From: Cichorium intybus
Lineage: Eukaryota > Streptophyta > Magnoliopsida > Asterales > Asteraceae
Assembly: GCA_023525715.1 (NCBI GenBank)
Contig: CM042010.1
Span: forward strand, 80,043,894 to 80,107,893
DNA: 64,000 nucleotides
Direction of reading: 5' to 3'
Numbering within the stretch: the stretch's first letter is position 1; each line of letters begins with the position of its first letter. Shown in pieces: positions 35,378-49,100 of this stretch. The position numbers and the translations under genes were made by a program. The notes below the pieces were generated by a model. It searched no databases. It was given only the letters and a program-made list of their open reading frames with translations, and was not told the DNA's origin.

Positions 35378-36527
35378 TTTGGAAGACATGATGGTGAATG
35401 AAGAAGGCTATTTCTTTTTCCGGTTTAAGACATTTGAGGGAATGATGGTGGTTTTGGAAAAGAATCCTTGGCTTATTAAAAATGTTCCGATTTTTCTTAA
35501 AAGATGGAAACCGGGTCTCGTTCTTTCCAAACCTAAAATGGAGTCGGTTTCGGTTTGGGTCAAAATTTTTAATGTTCCTCTTGAATATTGGAATACTACG
35601 GGTGTAGCTTATATAGCTAATGCTCTTGGAAAACCAATAATTATGGACAACATGACTCAAAAGATGTGCGAGAGTCATTGGGGAAGGCCGGGATTCATGA
35701 GATTGCTTATAGAAATGCCTGCGGGAACGGAATGGCTTTAGAGTTTAAAAATTATCTCATGTGATATGGATACCGGTGAAAAGGTTTATTCTCATTGTAA
35801 TGTAGAGTATGCTTGGTGGCCATCAAGATGCACTCATTGCAAAATTTTTGGTCATGATAATGCAAATTGTGCTATATTGATTAGCAAAAAGGAAAAGGAA
35901 TCAAGAAGTGAAAATGGAAACACAAGTAAAGAGAATGGGAAAAAAGACATTGGAATGAATGAAAGAATGGAAGAAGATGGTTTTACTTTGATCACTAAAA
36001 ATAATAAAAATAGAAAGCAAAATGTTTTGAAGAAAAAAGAGAAGGAGCCGGAAAATGTGGATTTGATTGCTTTGTTGGAAAAGAAATCTACGTTGGTGGT
36101 TAACAAAGAAAATAAGAAGATAAAGAGTGACGGAAAAAGACAAAACAATTCGAATTCTATTCATTATTGAAACAAAATGGAAGCTAAAGTGTTAAACGGC
36201 AAAAGTAATTTGGGTTCTTTTGGGAAAAATTTTTCCAAGTTTGCGGTTGGAGCTTTAAAGAAGGTTGATCATGTGGGTAGCTTTTTACCTAAGTCTCAAA
36301 AATATCAAGAAGTTTCTAAATTTAAAAAAGAAAATATCAAAGATGGTAATGGAGGATTCATTAGTTCGAATAACCGTTTTGATATTCTTAATAATTTTAA
36401 TGAACCTTGTGAAGAAGTTGAAGAAAATGAAGAGGTGGTTACTAAAGAAGACTCGGTTAAGGGAATGGGAAACACTTTGGGTGATGTGTTGATGGACACC
36501 CAATATAATTCCATGGTTTCCTCATGA
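35378..36527 (+). pseudogene. LINE ORF1 (DUF4283 and CCHC knuckle), copy 2
   Basis: Same frame as copy 1 with the same stops at 35739-35741 (TAG) and 36168-36170 (TGA), ending at 36525-36527. Differences from copy 1: Glu to Val and His to Pro in the DUF4283 part, a complete zinc knuckle ending in Cys (CTHCKIFGHDNANC), and Asn to Lys near the C-terminus. The shared stops predate the duplication. It has no upstream part here, because the unit starts in the D LTR. Confidence 0.83.
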
Positions 36528-36846
36528 GAGTTATTTCGGCTTACTCTTTATTGTCCAAGATGAAGATTTGCAAGGGAGTTGAAAGTAGTTGGACCTTCAT
36601 GTGTTGGACCAAAGAATTTATGGAATTTAATTTGGATTGTATTGGCAAAATTTGGTTCCATTCTATTGAGTGGAATTGGATTTGGGCTTGGATAGGTTGG
36701 CTTTATTTAGACTAGTGGTTGGTGGGTTTATTTTAGTTTTTTTTAGTTGTTAGTCTTTTTTGGGCTTATGGCCCTCTTTTTCTTGTAATTTCCTTTTTAT
36801 TAATAAAATTTGCCAGAGGATGATCTCCTCTTTATCCAAAAAAAAA
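36528..36846 (+). other. LINE 3' UTR and poly(A), copy 2
   Basis: Matches 33645-33963, with the poly(A) run against the satellite. Confidence 0.75.
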
Positions 36847-37476
36847 ACCCATCGTAACCCTGCTTAATCGATAACTATAACAACCCTTCAAAATGGTCCA
36901 TAACCCATACAAACCTTCATAATAGTCCATAACCCATCACAACCCTTCATAATTGACCATAACCCATCACAACCCTTTGTAATGGTCCATAACCCATCAC
37001 AACCCTTCATAATTCACCATAACCAATCACAACCCTTCATAATGGTCGATAACCAACCATAACATTTCGTAATGGTCCATAACCCATCACAACGTTCAGA
37101 ATGGTCAATAACCCATCACAACCTTTTATAATGGTCCATAACCCTTCATAATTGAGCATAACCCATCACAACCCTTCATAATGGTCCATAACCCAGCACA
37201 ACACTTTCTATGGTCCATAACCCATCGCAATGCTTCATAATTGACCATAACCTATCACAACCCTTAATAATGGTCAATAACCCATCATAATCCTTCATAA
37301 TAGTTCATAACCTATCACAACCTTCATAATAGTACATAACCATACAAGCCTTCATATTGGTCCATAACTCATCACAACCCTTTCTAATGGTCCACAACCC
37401 ATCAAAACCCTTTCTATGGTCCATAACCCAACGCAATACTACATAATGGTCAATAACCATAACAACCCTTCACAAT
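36847..37476. repeat. 30-bp satellite array, segment 1 duplicated
   Basis: Copy of 33964-34593 with two or three substitutions. Confidence 0.92.
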
Positions 37477-37842
37477 TGTAACGCCCCAATTTCAAAAATT
37501 ATAAAATTTCATTTACTACCAAGGTTCCAAAATATTTATTCCAAAAAGTAAAACTGTTCAACATATTTATTAAACCAACAGCGGAAACATTTGAAAATAA
37601 TAACATAGTTCATTAAAATAATTCTCTTCTATGCGATGCGCTGCCGTCAAGCCTTGCCCTTCCCTTTGTCATTTGAAATACCTGAAATGTTATAAAATCA
37701 ACGGGTAAGCTTAAAGCTTAGTGAGTCCACAAATTACCATACATGCCCACATATTAAACAACCCGTCCTCGAGAACGACCCGACCCTACCGGCCATACAA
37801 TAGCTACGGGCGTCCATCATACAACAGCTATAGACATGGGAA
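37477..37842. repeat. Left part of solo LTR, copy 2
   Basis: Copy of 34594-34959, again after ACAAT. With 45118-46167 it makes up one complete LTR of about 1.4 kb around the hAT insertion. Confidence 0.7.
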
Positions 37843-38041
37843 GGTTCTAGTAGAGATGGCAAAATAACCGCACCCGACGGATACCCGAAACCCGAAACCG
37901 AATTTAACGGATAAATCCCCGAGTTGATCGGGGATGGGGACGGGGACGGATAATACCCGATATGAAGATCGGGGATGAAGGCGGGGATGGTATTACCTGT
38001 CGGGTACCCATAACCGTAACCGAAACCGACCCCGTCGGATA

Positions 38042-38045
<4 letters not shown>

Positions 38046-38115
<70 letters not shown>
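38046..38115. repeat. (TA)n tract left of element E
   Basis: About 70 bp of TA; the insertion target of element E. Confidence 0.95.
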
Positions 38116-38119
<4 letters not shown>

Positions 38120-38373
38120 ACAAGTAATTGGTGAATGACAACATTATGTCATCACTTTGCATTTACCAATTAAACAACTATATTTGAATAGTAGACTTGG
38201 TAGTATAAATAGACCATCAATGTAAGGAAGAAAATGCATCTCATATCAACTCTTTCACAAGTGATATAAAATCTCTCTACTCTCTCCAAGCTCTCAAGCT
38301 TTCTTTCTTTCTTCATCTATATTCTAGTTTTTAGTTTGTTCATAATTGTAGTGGTAACGCTGAATTTATAACA
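38116..38373 (+). repeat. Element E 5' LTR
   Basis: 258 bp, TGTTACAAG...TTATAACA. A TATA box, TATAAATAG, lies at about 38204-38212. Confidence 0.93.
38204..38212 (+). promoter_or_regulatory. TATA box in E LTR
   Basis: TATAAATAG within the LTR, followed by a CT-rich stretch, as in plant retrotransposon promoters. Repeated in the 3' LTR. Confidence 0.7.
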
Positions 38374-38390
38374 CGTTATCAGCACGAGGC
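38374..38390 (+). other. Probable primer-binding region of element E
   Basis: CGTTATCAGCACGAGG directly after the LTR, where the primer site belongs. It differs from the TGGTATCAGAGC site of the other elements; I cannot name the tRNA with certainty. Confidence 0.5.
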
Positions 38391-39102
38391 TCTAACGAAG
38401 GCGATTAAAAGACACATCGATCTAATCAAGGTATGTAATTTCATCAAAACTAGAATGTTAATTAATAATAATAATAATAACAACGATAACGAAAAAAAAA
38501 ACATTTTATTCTCGAAGTTATGACTACTAACAAATTTCTTTTCTTATTTATCCTTGACGTTATGACTACTAACGAAGTTCATTTCTTATTCTAAATTTAC
38601 TTACGCTTTATTAATATTTATTATTGCAAACTAACTTTTGTTATCGCATACTAATTTTTATTTATGCAACTAACATTTATTTATGTATACTAACGTTTAT
38701 TTATGCAAACTAACGTTTATTTACGGCAACTAACGTTTATTTATGCAAACTAACGTTTATTTACGGCAACTAACATTTATTTATGCAAACTAACATTTAT
38801 TTACGCATACTAACATTTATTTATGTATACTAATGCTTATTTATATAAACTAATGTTTATTTACGCACACTAACATTTATTTATGAATACTAACTATTAT
38901 TCATGCTCTGACATGTATTTATATATACTAACGTTTATTTATGCGCAACCGATTAAAAATAAAATTTTAAATTTTAAAATAAAAGGAATTTGAGAAGATT
39001 CATATATTTTATTATGTTTGTAACTATAATAAAAATAGTAAAACCCATCCCCACCTTTAAACGACAAATTTAATGAGTTTTATTTTTCTTAGGAACTACA
39101 AT
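38391..39102 (+). other. Element E 5' leader with 20-bp tandem repeats
   Basis: Leader of about 700 bp. From about 38625 to 38945 it is a tandem array of roughly 15 degenerate 20-bp units of the type ACTAACGTTTATTTATGCAA. Before it, two diverged copies of a block with TTATGACTACTAAC lie at about 38518 and 38562. No gene seen. Confidence 0.82.
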
Positions 39103-40162
39103 ATGTCAAACATTGCAAAGCTTGAATTTACCGCTCTTGAAGTCAGCGGAAAGAACTACATGCCTTGGACTATAGATGTTACGATGCATCTTGAGTCCAT
39201 GGATTTATCTGAAACTATAAAAGAAAAAAATAAGTGCACGTCGCAAGATAAAGCACGTGCAATAATTTTCCTTCGCAAACATATCGATGAAATGTTGAGG
39301 TATGAATACCTCAATACCACTGATCCTAGCACTCTTTGGAAAAGCTTAAAAGAAAGATTTGACCACCAAAAGGAAGTTATACATCCAAGTGCTAGGGCTG
39401 AATGGTTATCGTTGAGGTTTCAAGACTTCAAAAAGGTACATGACTATAATTCCGCATTATTTCGGATATGTTCACAACTAAAATTTTGTGGGGAAGATGT
39501 TTCTGATGCTTCAATGTTGGAGAAAACTCTCTCCACATTCCATGCATCAAATATGACATTGCAACAACAATATCGTATGCAAAAGCTCAAAAAATATTCT
39601 GAGCTTAATACACTTCTCCTTGTTGCTGAACAAAATAATGAACTATTAATAAAGAACCACGAGTCCCGTCCAACAGGTTCAGTAGCACTTCCTGAAGCAA
39701 ATGCTACTATCACTTATGAACTAAGAAATAATTCATATGGACGAGGACGTGGTCGTGGTCGTGGTCGTGGACGAGGCCGTGGTCGCGGTCGAGACCATTT
39801 TAACCAAAACCAAAATTTTGGGCGCGGTTATACTCAGGGTCGTGGACGCGGTCATCCTTATAACCGTGGGCGTGGTCAAAGAAACAATAATCAACACACT
39901 CCACAAAGAAAATAATGTCCAACCACAAGAAAAAAGAAATGATGCCGGAACATCACAGAACCCCGGAGGTTCTTGTTATAGATGTGGTAGCACAGGTCAT
40001 TGGTCAAGGACCTGTCGTACAGATCCCCATCTTTATAAACTTTACCAAGATTCTATTAAAGGAAAGGGGAAAGAAGTCAACCTCATCGATGGTGTTGATC
40101 TAGGAAACATTGAACTAAACACTCTTGACTTTTGCAATGATTTAGACATCCTAGAAAACTAG
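39103..40162 (+). pseudogene. Element E gag with one frameshift
   Basis: The ATG at 39103 opens a copia gag (UBN2-type) with a Gly-Arg repeat region at about 39735-39890, ending at 39915. The CCHC knuckle CYRCGSTGHWSRTC lies in the next frame (39737-40162), so one indel separates the halves. The ATG at 39073 would add ten residues; 39103 fits the usual gag start of this group better. Together about 350 residues, a normal gag length. Gag packages element RNA. Confidence 0.88.
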
Positions 40163-40278
40163 TTTCCTTTTGTAACATGTTTTTAATTTTTTATTGTAAT
40201 GTTTTTCTTTCTTAATGAAGTTTTTTCGAGTCACTTTTATTAAAATTGTGTTCATAACTCATCATTTATTTTTCTTAT

Positions 40279-43200
40279 ATGAAGTTCAAAATGAGTTCAA
40301 CTGGAGCACAAAACCAAGGAAATCTTGGCGAACTCTTAATAATTGATTGTGGTACCACACACACCATCTTGAAAACAAAGAAATATTTTTCCACACTAAA
40401 ACCCGTAAAAGGGCACATAAATAAAATATCAGGTCCTATAGACTTGATTGTAGGAGCAGGAAATGCTTGTTTCATGTTACTTAATGGTACGAAGTTTGTA
40501 ATCAGTAATGCGTTATTTTCCCCAAAGTCAAATAGAAATTTATTGGGTTTTAATGATATATATCTTAACGGATATGACACATTCACCAAAACAATAGGAA
40601 ACAAGAAATAAATGTTTATAATAAATGAAAACCATATATTGGAGAAATTACCACAATTTGATTCTGGTTTACATTTTACATATATAAATATAGTTGAGTC
40701 AAATTTGGTGGTTAAAGAAAAATTTTGTGATCCTAGAATATTTAGTTTGTGGCATGACAGGCTGGGCCATCCAGGATTAACAATGATGCGCCGAATAATT
40801 GAAAATACATTTGGGCATCCATTGAAGGACCAGAAGTTCCCTCAAATAGGTAATAAGAACCCGTGTATTTCTTGTTCCCTTGGAAAATTAATTACAAGAC
40901 CTTCACTAATGAAAGTTTAAAAGGAATCACCTAGATTTCTAGAAAGAATTCAAGGAGACATATGTGGACCAATTCATCCACCTTCTGGACCATTTAAATA
41001 CTTTATGGTCTTAATAGATGCATCAACTAGATGGTCTCATGTTTGCCTATTATCAACTCGTAACATGGCATTCGCAAAATTCCTAACTCAGATTATTAAA
41101 CTGAGAGCATATTTTCCTGATTATAACATCAATAAAGTGAGACTTGATAATGCAGGTGAGTTTACGTCTCAAGTATTTAATGATTATTGTATGTCTATAG
41201 GAATTACTGTTGAGCATCCAGTTGCACATGTACACACTCAAAATGGTTTAGTAGAATCACTGATTACACGTCTCCAATTAATAGCTAGACCATTAATAAT
41301 GAGAACAAAACTTCCTGTTTCCATATGGGGTCATGCAATTTTACATGCTGCATCACTGATTCATATGAGACCAAGTGCATATCATACACATTCTCCCCTT
41401 CAACTTGTTTCTGGAAAAGAACCAGATATATCTCACCTTAAAATTTTTGGAAGTGCAGTATATGTTCCTATTGCTCCACCACAACGTACAAAAATGGGTC
41501 CTCAAAGGAGGTTGGGAATATATGTTGGTTTTGAAACAAATTCAATAATAAGATATCTTGAACCTTTGACAGGTGATATGTTTACAGCACGTCTTGCTGA
41601 TTGCCATTTCAATGAAGAAAATTTCCCAATGCTTGGGGGAGAAATGAAAACCCAAGAAAAGAATGTTTCATGGTATGAACCTTCTTTATCATATCTTGAT
41701 CCCCGTACACAAGAATGTGAGATGGGTGTTCAAAAAATAATACATTTGCAAGAAGTTGCAAATCAATTACCTGATGCATTTACTGATACAAAAAGAGTTA
41801 CTAAATCATATATACCTGTTGTTAACGCTCCAGCTCGAATTGAACTCCCAGATAAACAATCTGATAAAAAAGTAACTCAAGAATCCAAAGCACGCCTAAA
41901 GCGTGGAAGGCCATTTGGTTCTAAGGATGCAAATCCTAGAAAAAGAAGAGGAATGAAAAATATGTTTGAGCATAATGAAAGTATTCATGAAGAAACACAA
42001 AATAACATTACTTCCCCAGTTGAGGAAATAAATGATAAGGAGATTGAAATTAATTATGGTCATATAAAAATAGTAAGGAGCCAATATGAATTAGAAGATA
42101 TAATATTTTCTTGTTAAGTTGCATGCAATATTATCAATGAGGATCCAGAACCACAATATGTCATTGAATGCCAAAATAGGCAGGATTGGGGTAAATGGAA
42201 AGAGGCCATGCAAGCTGAATTAACGTCTCTCAATAACAGAAAGGTTTTTGGACCTATTATACTCACACCTGGAGTTGTGAAACCATTGGGATACAGATGG
42301 ATTTTTATACGAAAAAGAAATGAGAAAAATGAAATTGTTAGATACAAAGCCAGGCTCGTTGCTCAGGGTTTTTCTCAAAGGCCGGGAATCGATTATGAAG
42401 AAACATATTCTCCTTGTTATGGATGCAATCACTTTCAGATATTTAATCAGTCTAGCAGTTTCTGAAAATTTAGATATGCATCTTATGGATGTTGTTACTG
42501 CTTACTTATATGGATCACTTGACAGTGATATATATATGAAAATCCCCGAAGGATTTAAAATGCCAGAAGCATTAAGTGCAAAACCCAAACAAATCTATTC
42601 TATCAAACTGCAAAGATCATTGTATGGGTTAAAGCAATCTGGACGTATGTCGTACAATCGTCTAAGTGATTACTTAATAAGCAAAGGCTATAAAAACAAT
42701 ACTATTTGTCCGTGTGTAGTTATTAAGAAAACAACATATGGATATGTGATTATAGCCGTCTATGTTGATGATCTGAACATTATTGGGACGAATAAAGAAA
42801 TCCTTGAAGTGATTGAATTTTTAAAGAAAGAATTTGAAATGAAAGACCTTGGGAAAACCAAATATTGTCTTGGTTTACAGATTGAGCATATGCCAAATGG
42901 GATACTTGTCCATCAATCGAACTATACAGAAAGGGTCTTGAAACGTTTTAATATGGATAAAGCCAAACCTTTAAGCTCTCCAATGATTGTTAGATCACTA
43001 AATATTGACAAAGATCCATATCGCCCTTGTGAGGAAAATGAAGAAATTCTTGGTCCAGTAGTACCATATCTTAATGCAATTGGAGCTCTTATGTATCTTA
43101 CTAATTGTACTAGACCTGACATTTCTTTTGCAGTAAATCTATTAGCAAGATTTAGTTCATCTCCAACAAAAAGACACTGGAATGGAATCAAGCACATATT

Positions 43201-43759
43201 ACGATACCTTCGCGGAACTACTGATTTAGGTTTATTTTTTCCTAATAGTTCAAAACAAGGCTTGATTGGTTATGCAGATGCAGGTTACTTGTCTGATCCT
43301 CATAAAGCTAGATCTCAAACTGGATATGTATTCATGAATGGAGGTACTGCAATATCTTGGCGTTCTCAAAAGCAAACACTCGTCGCCACATCTTCAAATC
43401 ATGTAGAAGTAATTACTCTAAATGAAGCTAGTAGAGAATGTACATGCTTAAGATCGATGACACAACTTATCCTGACTTCTTGTGGAATTGATAAAGATAA
43501 ATCTCCAACCTTAATCTATGAAGATAATACAGCATGTGTCGCTCAAATGAAAGAAGGGTACATCAAAAGCGACAGGACAAAACATATTCCTCCAAAGTTT
43601 TTTGAATACACTCAAGAGCGTATAAAGAATCAACAGATTGAACTAAAATATGTTCAATCTAGCAACAATGCAGCAGATCTTTTCACAAAGGCACTTCCTA
43701 CCAAGATCTTTAGAAAACATGTTCATGGTATTGGAATGAGACATCTACACAATACATAA
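40279..43759 (+). pseudogene. Element E pol with three stops and a frameshift
   Basis: Protease with D-C-G-T-T-H at about 40345; pre-integrase with WHDRLGHPG and CISCSLGK; integrase with D-I-C-G (about 40959), RLDNAGEF and an E in GLVESLITRLQ; RT with YVDD at about 42760-42771; RNase H with DAGYLSD and DNTACVAQ. In-frame stops end the segments at 40611, 40920 and 42117, and a frameshift near 42400-42420, before the RT core, moves the rest to another frame ending at 43759. The catalytic residues themselves survive, so decay is moderate. Order protease-integrase-RT-RNase H identifies Ty1/copia. Confidence 0.9.
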
Positions 43760-43908
43760 TGGTCATTCGATATCTAAATGAGGGGGAGTCAACTAGACAC
43801 TGCACTCTTTTTCCCTTCGCTAAAGTTTTTTCCCACTGGGTTTTCTTTAGCAAGGTTTTTAATGAGGCAGTACTTCAAAGTTGAACTATGATGTAGAATG
43901 ATGTCATT

Positions 43909-43918
43909 CAAGGGGGAG
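43909..43918 (+). other. Polypurine tract of element E
   Basis: CAAGGGGGAG directly before the 3' LTR. Confidence 0.85.
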
Positions 43919-44339
<421 letters not shown>

Positions 44340-45117
44340 ACGTCATTTGCCGTAAAAACCAACAGGCAAATTCCAAAATTCAAGATCTTTAATTAATTAA
44401 CTTATTTACTTACAAAAATACTTATTAAACCCTAATAACTAATAAGTCAGCGGCTCCCCCTCTAAATTATTGTTTTCCTATAATCGTCAATTATAATCCA
44501 AGTATCCAACGACTTCAATTGACGAGTGACGACTCACGAATACGACTTCACGTACAATCGTCTAATCACAAGCTTCAACTGCGATTTCGATTTCTGATTT
44601 CCGCTAAACCGACGACGGCAAATCGGGTATCTTTATCCGTCATTCTGATTTCTAACTCTTTTTCGTTTAGCATCAATTTTTTTATCAGCTTATCCATAAC
44701 AACAATATTGTATGTATAATCTTGATTGCAGAAGCATTACGGATTAGAAGTTAGTGATTTGAGTTTTCGTTTATGATATTGTTTCAATGTTGGTGTTAAT
44801 GTTTAAGACCTTTTTATGGTTGCAATTCTTAAATTTGACGTCTTGAATGTTATTATTTGTATTTGAAGACTTTTTTATAGTTGCAATTTGGAAATTTGGA
44901 GTTGTCTACATAAAATTTCATAAACTTGTAATGGGGAAAAAAATACCCGATTACCAGTTGGGAATCCCCATTCCCCGTTGGGGATGGAGATGGGGGCGGA
45001 TTTTTAATACCCGATGGTTATGGGGGCGGTTATGGGGATGGGGGCGGGGATACGGTTATGGGGATGGGGAATGCAATCCCCGGTATACCCGTCCCAGTTG
45101 TCATCTCTAGGTTCTAC

Positions 45118-46167
45118 CCATCATACAACAGCTATGGGTTCCCGGTTATGGCCCAGCCCATCATACAACAGCTATGGGACAAGGCAATAGTCCAACTCGC
45201 CATACAACAGCTACGAGGGGACACGCATCAATACTGAGCCCAACAACAAATAATCACATATATATAGCAAATCATATAACTGTAAATAACATACAAGATG
45301 CCTAACATGCAACATCATATATATCCTCACCTGATTCGAAACCACACAGATATACTTTAATATCCCCACTTAGCTCGTCCACACACATATATCCCACATA
45401 CACAACATGCCAAGCACTGACTAAACATCTATAGACTTGCCTAAAGGTCAGTCCCCACGTTTGGTAACTAAGCTTTTGGGTCAAACAGCAGCTCCCCGCG
45501 GCATGGCTTCTCACCCTACGCGTTGCGGCTATCTCCACATAGCTACGGGGCTTAGCCGAATCCCGCGTCGTTGACATAGCCTGTCCGCGCCGCGGACTCG
45601 TATTAATCCAAAGTCTTCTAAGCCCTAAATCAGTTCAGTCATCAGCTAGGGTTTCACTCCATACCCTTCCTAGGATCAGAAACTACCCTAAGATCACTTC
45701 CTTATGGACATGCAAGTCCATGCATGTCCTTGGTCAAAACCCTAAGTGTTACAAGTCATCTAAGACTACTAGCCAAGGGATAACACCTTAATACGAGATA
45801 AAATGAAATATCAGAAGGTAGATACTCTTACCTCGCTTTTGGAGAACAGAGGAATGCACCCGATCGACTACAAGCCTTTCCCCACATTGTATCTCTTCCT
45901 TCAAACCCTCAAAGCCTTGGAACCAAAGAGCCTCTGCTGAAATCAGTCGACTCCACTATAGAAATTTCCCAAAAAACACGAACCCTAGGGCTGGGACCCT
46001 TTATATAGGCATTTAAATCTGAATTTGGGTTTTTCATATTAGCGTCACACCGTGCCGCGGCTCCTTCCGAACCGCGTCGTGCGTACAAGTCCTTCGCGAT
46101 TCCAGATTCTTCCTAAAGCCGCGCCCCGGATTAGTCCGGGCCGCGACTCGGTGGAACGGGTCTTACA
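45118..46167. repeat. Right part of solo LTR (gypsy type)
   Basis: Continues 34594-34959 and 37477-37842 after the hAT, ends GGGTCTTACA and is followed by ACAAT (46168-46172), equal to the left flank. It contains diverged repeats of CCATCATACAACAGCTATGG (from about 45116), GC-rich stretches and a TATA-like site at 46000-46009. No coding region or second LTR is present, so this is a solo LTR left by LTR-LTR recombination. Confidence 0.72.
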
Positions 46168-49100
46168 ACAATGGTCTATAACCCATACAAACCTTCATAA
46201 TAGTCCATAACCCATCACAACCCTTAAGAATTTACGATAACCTATCACAACCCTTTGTAATGGTACATAACCCATCACAACCCTTCATAATTGACCATAA
46301 CCTATCACAACCCTTCATAACGGTCAATAACATATCATAATCCTTTAAAATGGTCCATAACCCATCACAACCTTCATAATAGTCCATAAACCATACAACC
46401 CTTCATAGTGGTCCATAACCCATCACAACCGTTTCTAATGGTCTATAATCCTGTACAACACTTGATACTTAACCATACCCCATCACAACCCTTCATATTG
46501 TTCCATAACCCAGCACAACCCATTCTATGGTCCATAACCGACCACAACCCTTCATCATTGACCATAACCTAGCACAACCCTTCGTAATGGTCAAAACCCA
46601 GCATAATCCTTCATAATGGTTCATAACCCATCACAACCTTCATAATAGTACATAACACATACAACCCTTCATAATGGTCCATAACCCATCAAAACCCTTT
46701 CTAATGGTCCATAAACCATCACAACCCTTTCTACGGTCCATAACCCATCGTAACCCTATATAATAGTCCATAACCATAACAACCCTTCTTAATGGTCCAT
46801 AACCCATACAAACCTTCATAAAAGTCCGTAACCTATCACAACCCTTCATAATTGACCATAACCCATCACAACCCTTTGTAATGGTACATAACCCATCACA
46901 ACCCTTCATAATTGACCATAACCTATCACAAACCTTCATAATGGTCCACATAACACATCATAAAACTTCATCATGATCCATAACCCATCACAACCTTCAT
47001 GATGGTGCATAACCCATAACAACCATTTATAATGGTCCATAGCAAATCACAAGCCTTCATAATTGAGCATAACCCATCACAACCCTTCATAATGGTCCAT
47101 AACCTAGGACAACCCTTTCTATGGTCCAAAACCCATCATAACCCTTCATAACTGACCATAACCTATCACAACCCTTCATAATAGTCAACAACCCATCATA
47201 ATCATTCATAATGGTTCATTACCCATCTCAACCTTCATAATAGTACATAACTCATACAACCCTTCATAATGGTCCATAACCGATCACAACCCTTTCTAAT
47301 GGTCCATAAACCATCACAACCCTTTCTATGGTCTATAACCCATCGTAACCCTGCATAATGGTCCATAACCATTAGAACCGTTCATAATGGTCCATAACCC
47401 ATACAAACCTTCATAATAGTCCATAACCCATCACAACCCTTCATAATTAACCATAACCCATCACAACCCTTTGTAATGGTCCATAACCCATCACAACCCT
47501 TCATAATTCACCATAACCAATCACAACCCTTCATAATGGTCCAAAACCAACCATAACATTTTGTAATGATCCATAAACCATCACAACCTTCATAATGTCC
47601 ATAACCCATCACAAGCTTTTATAATGGTCCATAACCCATCACAACCCTCCATAATTGAGCATAACCCATCACAACCCTTCATAATCACAACACTTTCTAT
47701 GGTCCATAACCCATCACAATGCTTCATAATTAACCATAACCTATCACAACCCTTAATAATGGTGAATAACCCTTCTAATCCTTCATAATAGTTCATAACC
47801 CATCACAACCTTCATAATAGTACATAACCATACAACCCTTCATATTGGTCCATAACCCATCACAACCCTTTCTAATGGTCCATAACCCATCAAAACCCTT
47901 TCTATGGTCCATAACCCAACGCAATACTATATAATGGTCCATAACCCATACAAACCTTCATAAAAGTCTGTAACCCATCACAACCTTTCATAATTGACTA
48001 TAACCCATCACAACCCTTTGTAATGGTACATAACCCATCACAACCCTTCATAATTGACCATACCCTATCACAACCTTCATAATGGTCCACATAACACGTC
48101 ATAACCGTTCATAATGATCCATAACCCATCACAACCTTCATGATGATCCATAACCCATCACAACCATTTATAATGGTCCATACCCCTTCACAATCCTTCA
48201 TAATTAAGCATAACCCAACACAACCCTTCATAATGGTCCATAACCCAGGACAACCCTTTATATGGTCTATAACCCATCATAACCCTTCATAATTGACCAT
48301 AACCTATCACAACCCTTCATAATGGTCAACAACCCATCATAATCCTTCATAATGGTTCATAACCCATCTCAACCTTCATAATAGTACATAACTCATACAA
48401 CCCTTCTTAATGGTCCATAACCCATCACAACCCTTTCTAATGGTCCATAAACCATCACATACCTTTCTATGGTCCATAACCCATCGTAACCCTGCATAAT
48501 GGTCCATAACCATAAGAACCATTGATAATAGTCCATAACCTATACAAACCTTCATAATAGTCCATAACCCATCACAACCCTTCATAATTGACCATAACCC
48601 ATCACAACCCTTTGTAATGGTCAATAACCCATCACCAACCTTCATAATTCACCATAACCTATCACAACCCTTCATAATGGTCCACAACCAACCATAACAT
48701 TTAGTAATGGTCCATAACCCATCACAACCTTCATAATGGTCCATAACATATCACAACCTTTTATAATGGGGCATAACCCATTACAACCCTTCATAATTGA
48801 GCATAACCCATCACATCCCTTTATAATGGTCCATAACCAAGCACAACCCTTTCTATGGTCCATAACCCATCACAATGCTTCATAATTGACCATAACCTAC
48901 CACAACCCTTCATAATAGTCAATAACCCATCATAATATTTGATAATGGTTCATAACACATCACAACCTTCATAATAGTACATAACCATACAACCCTTCAT
49001 ATTGGTCCATAACCCATCACAACCCTTTCTAATGGTCCATAACCCATCAAAACCCTTTCTATGGTCCATAACCCAACACAATACTATATTATGATCCATA

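Larger units (their letters stand above)
35241..38115. repeat. Tandem duplication, unit 2
   Basis: Second copy of 32358-35240. It begins abruptly inside an LTR (132 bp of the D 3' LTR, 35241-35372) with no LTR start or internal region, and ends in (TA)n where element E is inserted. Confidence 0.95.

Noticed and set aside
41005..42117. Host gene for a DNA-binding protein suggested by a basic RGRPFGSKD stretch
   Set aside because: It is the C-terminal part of the element E integrase frame, which continues directly from the integrase core.
46640..48863. Minus-strand open frames with a ten-residue repeat of the WTIMKGCDGL type
   Set aside because: A 30-bp tandem repeat keeps any frame without a stop open; the frames follow the satellite and have no start context or conserved protein match.
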